A DNA stretch of 51,807 nt from Rubrobacter sp. (GTDB lineage Bacteria > Actinomycetota > Rubrobacteria > Rubrobacterales > Rubrobacteraceae). Shown here one piece after another: positions 23,820 to 32,854 of this stretch (the stretch's first letter is position 1; each line of letters starts with the position of its first letter). The position numbers were made by a program, and so were the translations under genes. The notes under the pieces are model-generated. The model did not search any database and was not told the origin of the DNA. It worked only from the letters and a program-made list of their open reading frames with translations. The stretch is taken from the NCBI GenBank assembly GCA_013697825.1, contig JACCWD010000119.1, positions 1 to 51,807 of the forward strand, in the 5' to 3' direction.

Positions 23820-25139
23820 CTATTCGCGACCCTTCTTCTCGAACCACTCGCGAGCCGCCTCGAAAGTCCGCTCGAAATCCTCGTCAGTGTGGACGACCGA
23901 GAGGAATCCGGCTTCGTACTGGCTCGGAGCGAGGTAAACGCCGCGAGAAGTCATGTGCCAGAAAAAGTCTTTGAAAGCGTCGAGGTCGGATCGGGCGGCG
24001 GAGGCGAAATCCACGACCGGAGCCTCGGCGAAGAAGATGCTCACCATCGAACCGACTTGGTTTATCGTGAACGGAACATTCCCCGGCGAGGCGGCTTCCG
24101 TCATGCCTTCGCGCCACTTCGCGCCCGCTTCTTCGAGCTTCTCATAGAAACCCGGCTCCTTCGTCTTTCGCAAAGTCGCGAGCCCGGCGGCCATTGCGAG
24201 TGGGTTCCCCGAAAGCGTTCCAGCCTGATAAATCGGCCCCGATGGCGCGATCTCATCCATAACTTCCTTCTTGCCGCCGTATGCCCCGACCGGGAGTCCG
24301 CCGCCGATGATCTTCCCGAGGCACGTGATGTCCGGCACAACGCCGAACCTTTCTTGCGCCCCACCAAACGCTAGCCGGAACCCCGTCATAACCTCGTCGA
24401 AGATGAGAAGCGTTCCATGCTCGGCGGTGATCCCCCGGAGTCCTTCGAGGTATCCATCCGAAGGGGGAACGCACCCCATATTCCCTCCGACGGGTTCGAT
24501 GATGACGGCGGCGAAACCTTCGCCCTCGTTCTCGAAAAGCTCCCGCACCGCTTCAAGGTCATTGTACGGGAGAACGGCGGTGTCCTTCGCCGCTCCCTTC
24601 GTGACGCCGGGGCTGTCGGGAAGGCCGAGGGTGGCGACACCGGAACCCGCCGACACGAGAAGCGCGTCGCCGTGGCCGTGGTAATTTCCCTCGAATTTGA
24701 GGATTTTGTCGCGGCCTGTGAAGCCTCGGGCGAGACGGATCGCGCTCATCGTCGCCTCGGTGCCGGAGTTGACCATCCGAACCGACTCGATGGACGGGAC
24801 GGCTTCACTCACAAGCTCCGCCATCTCGACCTCCATCTCCGTCGGAGCGCCGAAGGTCGTGCCTTTTCGGGCGGCGTTTTCGATGGCCTCGACGGCGTCC
24901 GCGTCGGCGTGCCCGAGGACGAGGGGGCCATAGCTCATCACATAGTCAACGTACGGATTCCCATCCACGTCAATGATTTTCGAGCCTTCGCCGCGCTCCA
25001 TAAACAATGGGTCTCCACCGACGGAGCGGAACGCCCGCACGGGGCTGTTCACGCCGCCGGGGATGCGTTTTGTGGCCCGCTCCATGAGGCGGGCGGAGCG
25101 ATCCATTGCGATTGCGGTACGTGCGTCGCTGCGTTGCAA
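23820..25139 (-). CDS. hemL: Glutamate-1-semialdehyde 2,1-aminomutase
   Basis: PLP enzyme making 5-aminolevulinate from glutamate-1-semialdehyde, the second step of the C5 pathway. '[28 protein letters not shown]' opens the protein. '[35 protein letters not shown]' and the PLP-lysine block '[25 protein letters not shown]' follow. TTG 25139 is chosen because AAGGGAG lies 4 nt upstream; ATG 25106 has no ribosome site. hemA, the preceding enzyme, is in the same strand run. Confidence 0.93.
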   Translation of the reverse strand: MQRSDARTAIAMDRSARLMERATKRIPGGVNSPVRAFRSVGGDPLFMERGEGSKIIDVDGNPYVDYVMSYGPLVLGHADADAVEAIENAARKGTTFGAPTEMEVEMAELVSEAVPSIESVRMVNSGTEATMSAIRLARGFTGRDKILKFEGNYHGHGDALLVSAGSGVATLGLPDSPGVTKGAAKDTAVLPYNDLEAVRELFENEGEGFAAVIIEPVGGNMGCVPPSDGYLEGLRGITAEHGTLLIFDEVMTGFRLAFGGAQERFGVVPDITCLGKIIGGGLPVGAYGGKKEVMDEIAPSGPIYQAGTLSGNPLAMAAGLATLRKTKEPGFYEKLEEAGAKWREGMTEAASPGNVPFTINQVGSMVSIFFAEAPVVDFASAARSDLDAFKDFFWHMTSRGVYLAPSQYEAGFLSVVHTDEDFERTFEAAREWFEKKGRE

Positions 25140-25169
25140 AAGACTCCCTTCGGAATTTGCCCGATGAGT

Positions 25170-26357
25170 TTACTTCAATGATCGTCCGATGCTCGTGTCC
25201 ACTCGCACTCGCTGCGATTCTTCGCCGGACTGGCTGACAAGCTCGGCAAGGATTTCGACTATTTGATGATGGTTTTGGATCGTCGTTTCGGGGCTTAGGT
25301 GATAGCCATTGAGCCACTTGGGTTTGGCATCCTCGACGCCACGCAAGCTGGATACGCGGCTAACGTAATCCTCTACCACTTGGGGGAGATTTTCTTGATC
25401 ATCGGTGTGTCCGAGGGTGAGGTCGGTCAAGCCCATCCAGCCGGAGACACCGGGAGGAAAGAGCCACGCTATGGATAACGGCTTCGGGCGGTCCGGAGAA
25501 GTCATCCGGATCGAGGTTCCGGCCGGCCCCCACGAGAATTGCAAGCCAAGCCCGTGGCACACGTCCAAAAGATCCCGGAGTGTTTCACGGTATGCGTCGT
25601 CTTCGATCCTCTCCAAAAATTGAACTTCGTTCGTGCGCGTCCGTGAAGTCTCACTCGTGCGCGTCCGCTGAGTCGAGCCGGAATCACGACTTTCGGGTTT
25701 CAATACCGTCCGGGACTCGAATGCGGAGAGATTCCCTGCGGAGAATCTCACCAATTCGACGGCATAGAATCTGGCGCCTCGCATTGTGGCGTTCAAGTAT
25801 TCGACCGTCCGCTCCATCGTGTCCCTGAATCTCTGAGCGACGACGATGTAGTGGAACTCACCGCTGTCGAGTTGCTGTGAAAGCCGCTCACGAAGCAATG
25901 CAATTTCCTCTTCCGACAAATCGGGCCATATTTCGAGGGCTGCGTCCATGATCGAAGCCTTTCCTCGAAGGCGCTCATCGCGGCAATGGTCGCCGGAAAA
26001 GAAGCGTTTGACTACCGTACTCTCGAACTCCTCGTACGACATCCGCCAGAGATCGGAGCCGTAGTCCAAAAGTTGCGCCAGCACGTGGCGGAAGTCGGAA
26101 TTTTGAGGCCCGGTCTTGAACTCGATGAGGAGAAGCTCTCCATCACGAGAAATCCCGATGAGATCAACCGCTCCTGACGGGAGCGAGGTTTCGCGCCCGA
26201 CGACCATCAGCGGCCCGGTCATTCCAAACTCGTCCACAGGCAGGAGATCCGGCGTGTCTTTCACAATTTCCTGAAGCTGGAATTCATCGTCGGCAAGCAC
26301 CTCCGTCAAAACGGGACGAGACCCATCCTCTCGCCAGACCATCACCTTACGAGCCAC
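25170..26357 (-). CDS. Putative PD-(D/E)XK nuclease-like protein, probably acquired
   Basis: 395 residues. The segment 'SGAVDLIGISRDGELLLIEFKTGPQNSDFRHVLAQLLDYGSDLW' (about 61-104) has the D-x(n)-ExK spacing of PD-(D/E)XK nucleases (Asp65, Glu-Phe-Lys). The middle is Thr/Arg/Ser-rich and the C-terminus unrecognised. GTG 26357 has GGGGAG 6 nt upstream. It sits between hemB and hemL but has nothing to do with heme synthesis. Its codon third positions are more mixed (more CTG, TTG, A/T endings) than the neighbours, suggesting a recent insertion. DNA defence or repair is a guess. Confidence 0.6.
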   Translation of the reverse strand: MARKVMVWREDGSRPVLTEVLADDEFQLQEIVKDTPDLLPVDEFGMTGPLMVVGRETSLPSGAVDLIGISRDGELLLIEFKTGPQNSDFRHVLAQLLDYGSDLWRMSYEEFESTVVKRFFSGDHCRDERLRGKASIMDAALEIWPDLSEEEIALLRERLSQQLDSGEFHYIVVAQRFRDTMERTVEYLNATMRGARFYAVELVRFSAGNLSAFESRTVLKPESRDSGSTQRTRTSETSRTRTNEVQFLERIEDDAYRETLRDLLDVCHGLGLQFSWGPAGTSIRMTSPDRPKPLSIAWLFPPGVSGWMGLTDLTLGHTDDQENLPQVVEDYVSRVSSLRGVEDAKPKWLNGYHLSPETTIQNHHQIVEILAELVSQSGEESQRVRVDTSIGRSLK

Positions 26358-26374
26358 AAAGTTCTCCCCACCGA

Positions 26375-27355
26375 CTATTCACCCAACCACCCCGCCACGT
26401 CCGGCGCATGGTACGAAATGATGATGTCCGCTCCAGCCCGCTTTATCCCGGTGAGGGCTTCGAGAACCGCCGTCCTCTCGTCGAGCCAGCCGTTTTGAGA
26501 GGCGGCTTTTATCATGGAGTATTCGCCGCTCACGTTGTATGCGGCGATGGGGAGATCCACGGTTTCCCTCGTGCGCCTCACGATGTCGAGGTACGGGAGG
26601 GCGGGCTTCGCGATGATGAAGTCCGCGCCTTCCTCGACGTCGAGCTTCACCTCGCGGATGGCTTCGCGAGCGTTTGCGGGATCCATTTGATAGCTTCTCC
26701 GATCCCCGAACTGAGGCGCGCTCTCGGCGGCGTCGCGGAACGGACCATAAAACGCCGAGGCGTACTTCGCGGCGTACGACATGATCGGGGTATTCTCGAA
26801 CCCCTCGCGGTCGAGGTCGGCCCGAATCGCGGCGACCCGCCCGTCCATCATGTCCGACGGAGCGACGATGTCCGCCCCCGCCTCGGCCTGCGAAGTCGCG
26901 GTGCGAGCGATGAGTTCGAGGCTCACGTCGTTGAGAATTTCGCCGGAGTTCCCGTCCACGATGCCGCAATGGCCGTTCGCGGTGTACTCGCACAGGCACA
27001 CGTCGCCGACGATTATGAGTTCCGGCACGGCGTCCTTTATCGCCCGGATGGCGAGTTGAACGATTCCCTCCGGGTCGTACGCCCCCGTCGCCGCCTCATC
27101 CTTCTCCGAAGGGATGCCAAAAAGAAGGATCCCGGGTATGCCGAGTTCGTGGACGCGCTTCGCCTCGGCGACGGCGTGGTTTATGGAAAGCTGGAAGATG
27201 CCCGGCATGCTCTTTATCGGGTTCCGGACGTCCTCGCCCGCCGCGACGAACATCGGATATATAAAGTCCTCCGGCGAAAGCCGCGTCTCGCGCACGAGAT
27301 CGCGGAGACGGCTCGTTCGCCGGGTTCTTCGGAGTCTTTGCGTCGGGAATGCCAT
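26375..27355 (-). CDS. hemB: Porphobilinogen synthase (delta-aminolevulinic acid dehydratase)
   Basis: 326 residues; condenses two 5-aminolevulinates to porphobilinogen. The zinc-type Cys cluster is Cys120, Cys122 and Cys130 in 'DVCLCEYTANGHCG'. The two Schiff-base lysines lie in 'SYAAKYASAFYGPFRDA' and 'FIIAKPALPYLDI'. GAGGAG precedes ATG 27355. Confidence 0.95.
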   Translation of the reverse strand: MAFPTQRLRRTRRTSRLRDLVRETRLSPEDFIYPMFVAAGEDVRNPIKSMPGIFQLSINHAVAEAKRVHELGIPGILLFGIPSEKDEAATGAYDPEGIVQLAIRAIKDAVPELIIVGDVCLCEYTANGHCGIVDGNSGEILNDVSLELIARTATSQAEAGADIVAPSDMMDGRVAAIRADLDREGFENTPIMSYAAKYASAFYGPFRDAAESAPQFGDRRSYQMDPANAREAIREVKLDVEEGADFIIAKPALPYLDIVRRTRETVDLPIAAYNVSGEYSMIKAASQNGWLDERTAVLEALTGIKRAGADIIISYHAPDVAGWLGE

Positions 27356-27415
27356 GAGAGTCTCCTCGAAAATAGACTTTGAGTCCCCGCCATTTTAACC
27401 CCGGCGGCGGAAATC

Positions 27416-27832
27416 TCAGGCGAACGGATTCATGATTTCGAGCCCGTCCACGACCTCCCCGTCGTTGAAATCCTCGGTGAGGAGTTTTTTCGCTCCGCCT
27501 TTTATCGCGGCCTCGACGATGAGGGCGTCCCAGAAAGAGATGCTCATATTTCTCGTGCGGGAGATGGCAGCGAGGATTACGGCGACGTCGACTTGAATGA
27601 CGGTCGAGATGTCAATGAACCGCCTCACGCTCCGTTCGGCTTCCTCGACGCGCAAAGGCTCCCTCCACTTCCGAGTCGCAGCCGAATAAAATTCCTGAAG
27701 AACCTGCGTGCTTAAGATCATCGTCCCTGCCCGCGACTCGCGCTCGATGACTTCCTCGGCGCGGGCCTGCTTCTCCGGCTCCTCATCGTCATGGAAGTAT
27801 ATGAGAACGTTCGCGTCTACGAACGAGGCCAT
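27416..27832 (-). CDS. vapC: PIN-domain ribonuclease toxin (VapC-like)
   Basis: 138 residues with the PIN-domain acidic residues: Asp6 ('SFVDANVLIYF'), a central Glu/Gln ('VLQEFYSAA'), and the C-terminal 'FWDALIVEAA' and 'LLTEDFNDG' Asp. Such toxins cut RNA with Mg2+. It overlaps the upstream RHH gene by 16 nt, the standard VapBC arrangement. Inserted between cobA-hemD and hemB on the same strand. Confidence 0.85.
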   Translation of the reverse strand: MASFVDANVLIYFHDDEEPEKQARAEEVIERESRAGTMILSTQVLQEFYSAATRKWREPLRVEEAERSVRRFIDISTVIQVDVAVILAAISRTRNMSISFWDALIVEAAIKGGAKKLLTEDFNDGEVVDGLEIMNPFA

Positions 27833-28098
27833 CTCGTCCGCTCTTCATAAACTTCCTCGCGGTTCCATTTCCATCCGCCGCTGCTCGCCTTCGCCTCACG
27901 GACGATCCGCTTCAAATCCTGAAACGCGGCCTCCCGCTTCTGACGACCCGCCCGCTCATCCTCCCGAGCCGCCCGTTCCTCCGCGTACGACTCCAAAAAC
28001 TCCCGCACCACCGCATCCACCGACGTGTCCTCCTCCAAAGCCCGAACGCGCGCCCGCTCGAGGACTCTTTCGTCTATCGTCAACGTGAGGTTCGTCAT
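27817..28098 (-). CDS. vapB: Ribbon-helix-helix antitoxin (VapB-like)
   Basis: 93 residues. The N-terminus 'NLTLTIDERVLERARVRALEEDTSVDAVVREFLESYA' is an RHH/CopG-type DNA-binding fold, followed by a charged helical toxin-binding region rich in Arg/Glu. AAGGAGG 5 nt before ATG 28098 is the best ribosome site of the region, consistent with the need for antitoxin excess. It probably binds its own promoter and neutralises the PIN toxin. Confidence 0.8.
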   Translation of the reverse strand: MTNLTLTIDERVLERARVRALEEDTSVDAVVREFLESYAEERAAREDERAGRQKREAAFQDLKRIVREAKASSGGWKWNREEVYEERTRWPRS

Positions 28099-28145
28099 GC
28101 TTTCCTCCTTCGCTCACACGAGATGATTATAGCCCGGATGGATTT

Positions 28146-29666
28146 TCAGCTTCCGGACTCGAAAAGCCTTTCCACGGCTTCGACGAGGCCGGGGATCGTA
28201 TACTCGGATGCTTCGATGTCCACGCGGATACCGTGGGAGCGGGCCGTGTCGGCGGTGATCGGCCCGATGCACGCGACTTTCGTGCTTTCGAGAAGTTTTG
28301 CGGAACCATCCCCGAACGTCCCGACGAAATTCTCGACCGTCGAACTCGCGGTGAACGTGACGCAGTCTATTTCCCCGGCCCGGAGGCGTTTCGCGAGGGA
28401 GTCGCGTCCTTCGGAGGATGGCGCGGATTCATACGCGGGCGGAACGACGACCTCCGCCCCGGCTTCGCGGAGTTTCTCCGGGAGTATTTCACGTGCGACC
28501 TTCGCGCGTGGTATGAGAATCCTTTTCCCGTCGAGGGATTCACCGGAGATTTCTTCGAGGAGGCTCTCCGCCCGGTACTCCTTCGGGACGATGTCCACGC
28601 GAAGTCCGAAGCCTTCGATCCGTTCTTTCGTCGCCGGGCCGATGGCGGCGACGCGAGCCTCCCGAGGGATGGCGCGGAGGTCGAGGCCGTGATGGTCGAG
28701 GCGGTCGAGGAAAGCGTCCACGCCGTTCACGCTCGTAAACACGAGCAAGTCGAACGAGTCGAGGGAGCGTATCGCACCGTCGAGCGGGGTGAAGTCGTCC
28801 GGCGGCGTTATCTCGATGGTCGGAAACTCGACCGCCTCCGCGCCGAGGTCTTCGAGCTTCTTCGAGAGTTCCCCGGCTTGCGTGCGCGAGCGCGTAACGA
28901 CGACGCGCTTCCCGAAGAGCGGTTTCCTCTCGTACCAATCGAGGCCGGAGTCGCGAAGGGCGGCGACCTCCCCCACGACCGTGATCGCGGGCGGTTTCAA
29001 ACCCGCCTCCGCGACGACCTCGGCGATGTCGCCGAGGGTTCCGGTCACGGTTCTTTGCTCGGGGATCGTACCCCACCGGATCACGGCCACGGGGGTCTCG
29101 GGACTCTTCCCGGCGGCGATGAGCGAATCCGAGATTTCTTTCAGTCTCCCAACGCCCATATATAGAACGAGCGTGTCCGCGCCGTTTGCGATGCGGTTCC
29201 AATCCACATCCGCGCGCCCCTTCGTCGGATCTTCATGCCCCGTGATGAACGCGACGCTCGTGGAGACGTTCCGGTGCGTGACGGGAATCCCGGCATATGC
29301 CGGAGCCGCGACGCCGCTCGTCACGCCGGGAACGGCCTCGAAAGGAATCCCTGCCTCGATGAGCGCAAGGGCTTCCTCACCGCCGCGCCCGAAGATATAC
29401 GGGTCGCCGCCTTTCAGGCGGACGACGTTCTTCCCGGCGAGGCCGAGTTCGACGAGCTTCGCGTTTATCTCGTCTTGTTTCATCGCCTGATCGTCGCCGG
29501 GCTTCTTCCCGACGTACACGAGTTCGGCATCGTCCCTCGCGTATTCGAGAAGAGCCTCCGGGGCGAGGCGGTCGTACACGATGGCGTCGGCCTCCTCGAT
29601 GCGGCGGAGTCCCTTCACGGTGATGAGGCCGGGGTCTCCGGGGCCGCTTCCGACGAGTGAGATCAT
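28146..29666 (-). CDS. cobA-hemD: Uroporphyrinogen-III C-methyltransferase / uroporphyrinogen-III synthase fusion
   Basis: 506 residues, two enzymes in one chain. Residues ~1-245 are the SUMT methylase: 'VGSGPGDPGLITVKGLR', 'YDRLAP', 'VRLKGGDPYIFGRGGEE' and 'PVTHRNVSTSVAFITGH'. Residues ~255-506 are HemD: 'GKRVVVTRSRTQAGELSKKLEDLGAE', 'DLLVFTSVNGVDAF' and 'CVTFTASSTVENF'. It closes hydroxymethylbilane to uroporphyrinogen III and can methylate it to precorrin-2. ATG 29666 is chosen over an upstream frame extension through repeats; GGAG lies ~10 nt upstream. Follows hemC after a short repeat. Confidence 0.93.
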   Translation of the reverse strand: MISLVGSGPGDPGLITVKGLRRIEEADAIVYDRLAPEALLEYARDDAELVYVGKKPGDDQAMKQDEINAKLVELGLAGKNVVRLKGGDPYIFGRGGEEALALIEAGIPFEAVPGVTSGVAAPAYAGIPVTHRNVSTSVAFITGHEDPTKGRADVDWNRIANGADTLVLYMGVGRLKEISDSLIAAGKSPETPVAVIRWGTIPEQRTVTGTLGDIAEVVAEAGLKPPAITVVGEVAALRDSGLDWYERKPLFGKRVVVTRSRTQAGELSKKLEDLGAEAVEFPTIEITPPDDFTPLDGAIRSLDSFDLLVFTSVNGVDAFLDRLDHHGLDLRAIPREARVAAIGPATKERIEGFGLRVDIVPKEYRAESLLEEISGESLDGKRILIPRAKVAREILPEKLREAGAEVVVPPAYESAPSSEGRDSLAKRLRAGEIDCVTFTASSTVENFVGTFGDGSAKLLESTKVACIGPITADTARSHGIRVDIEASEYTIPGLVEAVERLFESGS

Positions 29667-29680
29667 GGTCGCTTCGCTCC

Positions 29681-29707
29681 GGTTTTTGGTTTTTGCCAAG
29701 AACCGCA
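29681..29707. repeat. TTTTTGG-type repeat upstream of cobA-hemD
   Basis: TTTTTGG units with CCAAGAACC, matching the TTTTTGG/TTCTTGG array at 40734. The adjoining GCTTCGCTCCGG module supplies the GGAG before the cobA-hemD start. Confidence 0.5.
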
Positions 29708-29721
29708 AGCGCCAGCGAGCA

Positions 29722-30636
29722 TCACGTCCGGGCCTCCTGTATTTCGTCGAGCACGATGGACGCTCCTTGTCCGATGAGATCCCTCGCCACCCGCCTCCCG
29801 ACTTCCTCGGGGTCGCTTCCCTCCCCTTCGGCCCGGTATACGAGCGCGCCGTCCTCCGAGGCGACGAGTCCCTTCAGTTTAATCTCGCCGTCCTCCGCCG
29901 CCGACCACGCGCCGACGGGGACGCGGCATCCGCCTTCGAGTTCGCGCATCATGGCCCGCTCGGCGAGGACGGAGTTCTCCGTGTTCCGGTCGTTGAGAAG
30001 GCTCCGGACTTCCTCATAGCGTGGATGATCTTCCATCATCGTGATTCCAAGCGCGCCTTGTCCGACCGCCGGGAGAAGAACCGCGTGCGGGATGACGGTG
30101 CGAGACATGTCGAGTTCGAGGCGGTCGAGTCCGGCTTTGGCGAGGACGAGGGCGTCGGCTTCGCCTTCGCGGACTTTTCGGATGCGGGTTCCGACGTTTC
30201 CCCGGATATCCACTATTCGGAGATCCGGCCTGTGATGGAGTAATTGCGCCCGCCGCCGGAGGCTCGACGTGGCGACCATCGCCCCGTCCGGCAAATCGTC
30301 CACCTCATACCCCTCGTCGGAGACGAGCGCGTCGGAGGGGTCGTGGCGAGACGGGACGGCGGCGATACGCATGCCCTTTGGCACCTCGGTCGGGATGTCT
30401 TTGAGCGAGTGGACGGCGAAGTCTATCCCGCCGGAGATGAGCGCCTCGTCGAGTTGGCGGGTGAACACGTCGCGCTCGTCGATGACGGAGAGCGGTTCGT
30501 CGGGGCGGTGGTCGCTCGTCGTTTTTATGACTCGCACTTCGACGGGGATTCCGGCTGCGCGGAGTGTCTCGGCGCACGTTTCGGACTGGGCGAGGGCGAG
30601 CTTCGAGCCTCGCGTCCCGAGGATGAGGTGGGTCAT
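29722..30636 (-). CDS. hemC: Hydroxymethylbilane synthase
   Basis: 304 residues; polymerises four porphobilinogens. 'LGTRGSKLALAQSE' opens the chain. 'DFAVHSLKDIP' carries the catalytic Asp80, 'ATSSLRRRAQL' binds the substrate carboxylates, and Cys237 in 'LEGGCRVPVGAW' holds the dipyrromethane cofactor. Length is standard. Lies between hemA and cobA-hemD. Confidence 0.95.
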   Translation of the reverse strand: MTHLILGTRGSKLALAQSETCAETLRAAGIPVEVRVIKTTSDHRPDEPLSVIDERDVFTRQLDEALISGGIDFAVHSLKDIPTEVPKGMRIAAVPSRHDPSDALVSDEGYEVDDLPDGAMVATSSLRRRAQLLHHRPDLRIVDIRGNVGTRIRKVREGEADALVLAKAGLDRLELDMSRTVIPHAVLLPAVGQGALGITMMEDHPRYEEVRSLLNDRNTENSVLAERAMMRELEGGCRVPVGAWSAAEDGEIKLKGLVASEDGALVYRAEGEGSDPEEVGRRVARDLIGQGASIVLDEIQEART

Positions 30637-30862
30637 GCCGAGTCCGGGCGGATGTTTCGAGCTTTTTTGTTCATGAGGCGCTTCGCTTCGTGAGACCGCG
30701 AGACCGCTTCGCTCCGTGGGGCCGGGAAAAGCGCGCGCGACCTCACGACGCGAGCGCGCGTCTCACGAAGCGGCGCGGCGCGGAGTGTTTCCCGACTCCC
30801 GAAAGTCGAGGCGAACGGAACGACGCCCCCCGAGTCCCGGTGTTCTCCGATTCGGTTCCGCT
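30637..30862. promoter_or_regulatory. hemA-hemC intergenic region with long 13-bp inverted repeat
   Basis: CGCTTCGTGAGAC (30684-30696) and GTCTCACGAAGCG (30760-30772) are perfect complements enclosing 63 nt that itself contains alternating GCGCGCG segments. This could form a large structured leader for hemC or a terminator for hemA. Repeat words CCCGACTCCCGA occur near 30790. No gene. Confidence 0.45.
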
Positions 30863-32158
30863 TCATCGGCTTTCGGCGTCGGAGCGGGCGAGTTCGACCC
30901 CGATTCCGTCGAGGGCGAGGAGTTTGCGCCGGATTTCGATGGTGTCGAGGGGTTCTCCAGCTTCGGCCCGGGATTTTATTTCGGAGATTGGGCCGTGGAG
31001 GAGTTTGTTCACTAGGGCTTGGCTCATCTTCTCGATGGCGAGTTCCTCCTCGGGCGAGAGATCGAGCTTGCCGACGGTTCGGGATAGTTCGTGGGTGCGG
31101 ATTTTCTCGGCCTCGTCGCGGAGTTCGCGGATGAGCGGGACGACGTGGAGGGTGGAGATCCAACCCATGAAGCCCTCGACCGCCGGACGGATCATGGCCT
31201 CCGCCGCCTCCGCCGCTTCTTCCCGATCCCCCGCGTTCCGCTCGACGACGGCCTGCAAATCGTCGATGTCGTAAAGATACGCCTTGTCGAGAGTTTGCAC
31301 GACCGGATCAATGTCCCTCGGAACGGCGATGTCTATGAGAAAGAGCGGCTCGTCCCTCCGCTCCATCGCCCCGGACACATCCTCGTTCCTTATTACCCAA
31401 TCACCCGAACCCGTCGAGCTTACGACGACATCCACCCCATGAAGCTCCTCCCCGATGGAGTGAAAGCCGACGACCTCTCCGCCGACCCTCTCCGCGAGGC
31501 TTTCGGCACGTTCGCGGGTGCGGTTCGCTATCTTGACCTCGGAGACTCCGCGTTCTTTGAGGCTCTCGATGACGAGCTCGCTCATCTCGCCCGCCCCGAC
31601 GACGAGCGCGCGCCGCCCGGTCAAATCCCCGAACACGTCCTCCGCGAGCTTCGCCGCCACCCGAGGCACCGAGAGGGAGGAGTCGCCGATCCCCGTCTCC
31701 GACCGTATTTGTTTCCCGACGCGGAGCGAGGTGTGGAAGAGACGGTTCAAAACGGGGCCGGTGCATTGCTCCTCGGTGGCGGCCCGGTACGCTTCGCGAA
31801 CCTGCCCGAGAACCTGCGCCTCCCCCACGACCATCGAGTCGAGGGAAGAAGCCACCCGGTATAAATGGGCGACGGCTTCGGAGTCGGTGAGCCAGTACAT
31901 GTCGGCCTCGATCTCCGCCCGCTCCACCCCCCGATCCTCGGCGAGGAGGTCGAGCATGGCGCCTTTCGCCCGCTCGTCCTCGACGACGGCGTATATCTCG
32001 GTGCGGTTGCACGTCGAAAGAAGAACCGCCTCGGAGACGTTCTCCTCCTCCGAAAGGTGGCGGATGAAGATCCGTCCCTGGCACGGCGGGAACGCGACCT
32101 TCTCGCGTGCCTCGACGGGCGCCGAACGATGACTCATCCCGAGAGCCGCGATAAACAT
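30863..32158 (-). CDS. hemA: Glutamyl-tRNA reductase
   Basis: 431 residues; reduces glutamyl-tRNA to glutamate-1-semialdehyde, the committed step. Catalytic Cys50 lies in 'LLSTCNRTEIYA'. 'GEAQVLGQVREAY' and the NADPH Rossmann 'RALVVGAGEMSELVIESL' follow, and the dimerisation helices have 'RTVGKLDLSPEEELAIEKMSQALVNKLLHGP'. GGAGGTGGGAAG precedes ATG 32158. Its start overlaps the siroheme dehydrogenase gene by 25 nt. Confidence 0.95.
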   Translation of the reverse strand: MFIAALGMSHRSAPVEAREKVAFPPCQGRIFIRHLSEEENVSEAVLLSTCNRTEIYAVVEDERAKGAMLDLLAEDRGVERAEIEADMYWLTDSEAVAHLYRVASSLDSMVVGEAQVLGQVREAYRAATEEQCTGPVLNRLFHTSLRVGKQIRSETGIGDSSLSVPRVAAKLAEDVFGDLTGRRALVVGAGEMSELVIESLKERGVSEVKIANRTRERAESLAERVGGEVVGFHSIGEELHGVDVVVSSTGSGDWVIRNEDVSGAMERRDEPLFLIDIAVPRDIDPVVQTLDKAYLYDIDDLQAVVERNAGDREEAAEAAEAMIRPAVEGFMGWISTLHVVPLIRELRDEAEKIRTHELSRTVGKLDLSPEEELAIEKMSQALVNKLLHGPISEIKSRAEAGEPLDTIEIRRKLLALDGIGVELARSDAESR

Positions 32159-32691
32159 CTTCCCACCTCCTCTTCGAGTTCGTGGTTCGTTTGTCCGGCG
32201 GATCGAGCCTTCCCGACCTCCTCGACGAGCCCCGCCCACTCCGGCCCGAAACGTCCTTCGAGCCTCTTCCGAACGTCACGGGCGAGGGTCGGTGAAGCAC
32301 CCCCGGTCGAGACGGCGACTTGAAGCCTCCCGCGCCGAAGCGTCGAGGGGAGGGCGAAATTCCCCTCCGAAGGCGCGTCCGCCACGTTCACCGGAACGCC
32401 GAGTTCTTCGGCTTCCCGAGCGACGGCGGCGTTCACCTCACGCGAGTCCGTCGCCGCGAAAGCGAGGAACGCCCCTTCGAGGTCACCCGGCTCATAAGGC
32501 CGACGGTGTATCTCGGATGCGACGCCCTCGATTTGCGGCTCCACTTCGGGCGCGATTACGATGACGTCGGCTCTCGCTTGAAGGAGTTTGCGTGCTTTCC
32601 GGTCGGCGACCTTTCCGGCTCCGACGACGACACAGCGGCGGCCTTCGAGGCTCAGGAATATCGGGTAAAGAACGGTGTTTTCGCCCTCGAT
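32134..32691 (-). CDS. Precorrin-2 dehydrogenase/sirohydrochlorin-type protein (CysG N-domain), probable AUC start
   Basis: NAD-dependent dehydrogenase of siroheme synthesis. The N-terminus 'PIFLSLEGRRCVVVGAGKVADRKARKLLQARADVIVIAPE' is the CysG/Met8p/SirC Rossmann fold, then 'FAATDSREVNAAVAREAEELGVPVNVAD' and 'LRRGRLQVAVSTGGASPTLA'. An in-frame TAA ends at 32707. From there to the GTG at 32544, which would cut off the nucleotide-binding motif, there is no ATG/GTG/TTG. ATC 32691 lies exactly 6 nt after GGGAG, so AUC is the likely start (185 aa). It converts the precorrin-2 made by CobA. Confidence 0.75.
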   Translation of the reverse strand: MEGENTVLYPIFLSLEGRRCVVVGAGKVADRKARKLLQARADVIVIAPEVEPQIEGVASEIHRRPYEPGDLEGAFLAFAATDSREVNAAVAREAEELGVPVNVADAPSEGNFALPSTLRRGRLQVAVSTGGASPTLARDVRKRLEGRFGPEWAGLVEEVGKARSAGQTNHELEEEVGRCLSRLSG

Positions 32692-32854
32692 CTTCGTCTC
32701 CCACTGTTAGCGCATCGGTTCTCGGAAAGCGGCTTGGCGGAAAAGTCTAGCATAGCCGAAAGCCGCTTTTCTTCTACCCGCAAAGTGTCTCAGCAAGACG
32801 GCGAACGTGCCGTATAAGCCTTCACGAACGGTACTCGTTCTTGATCGAAATCCG

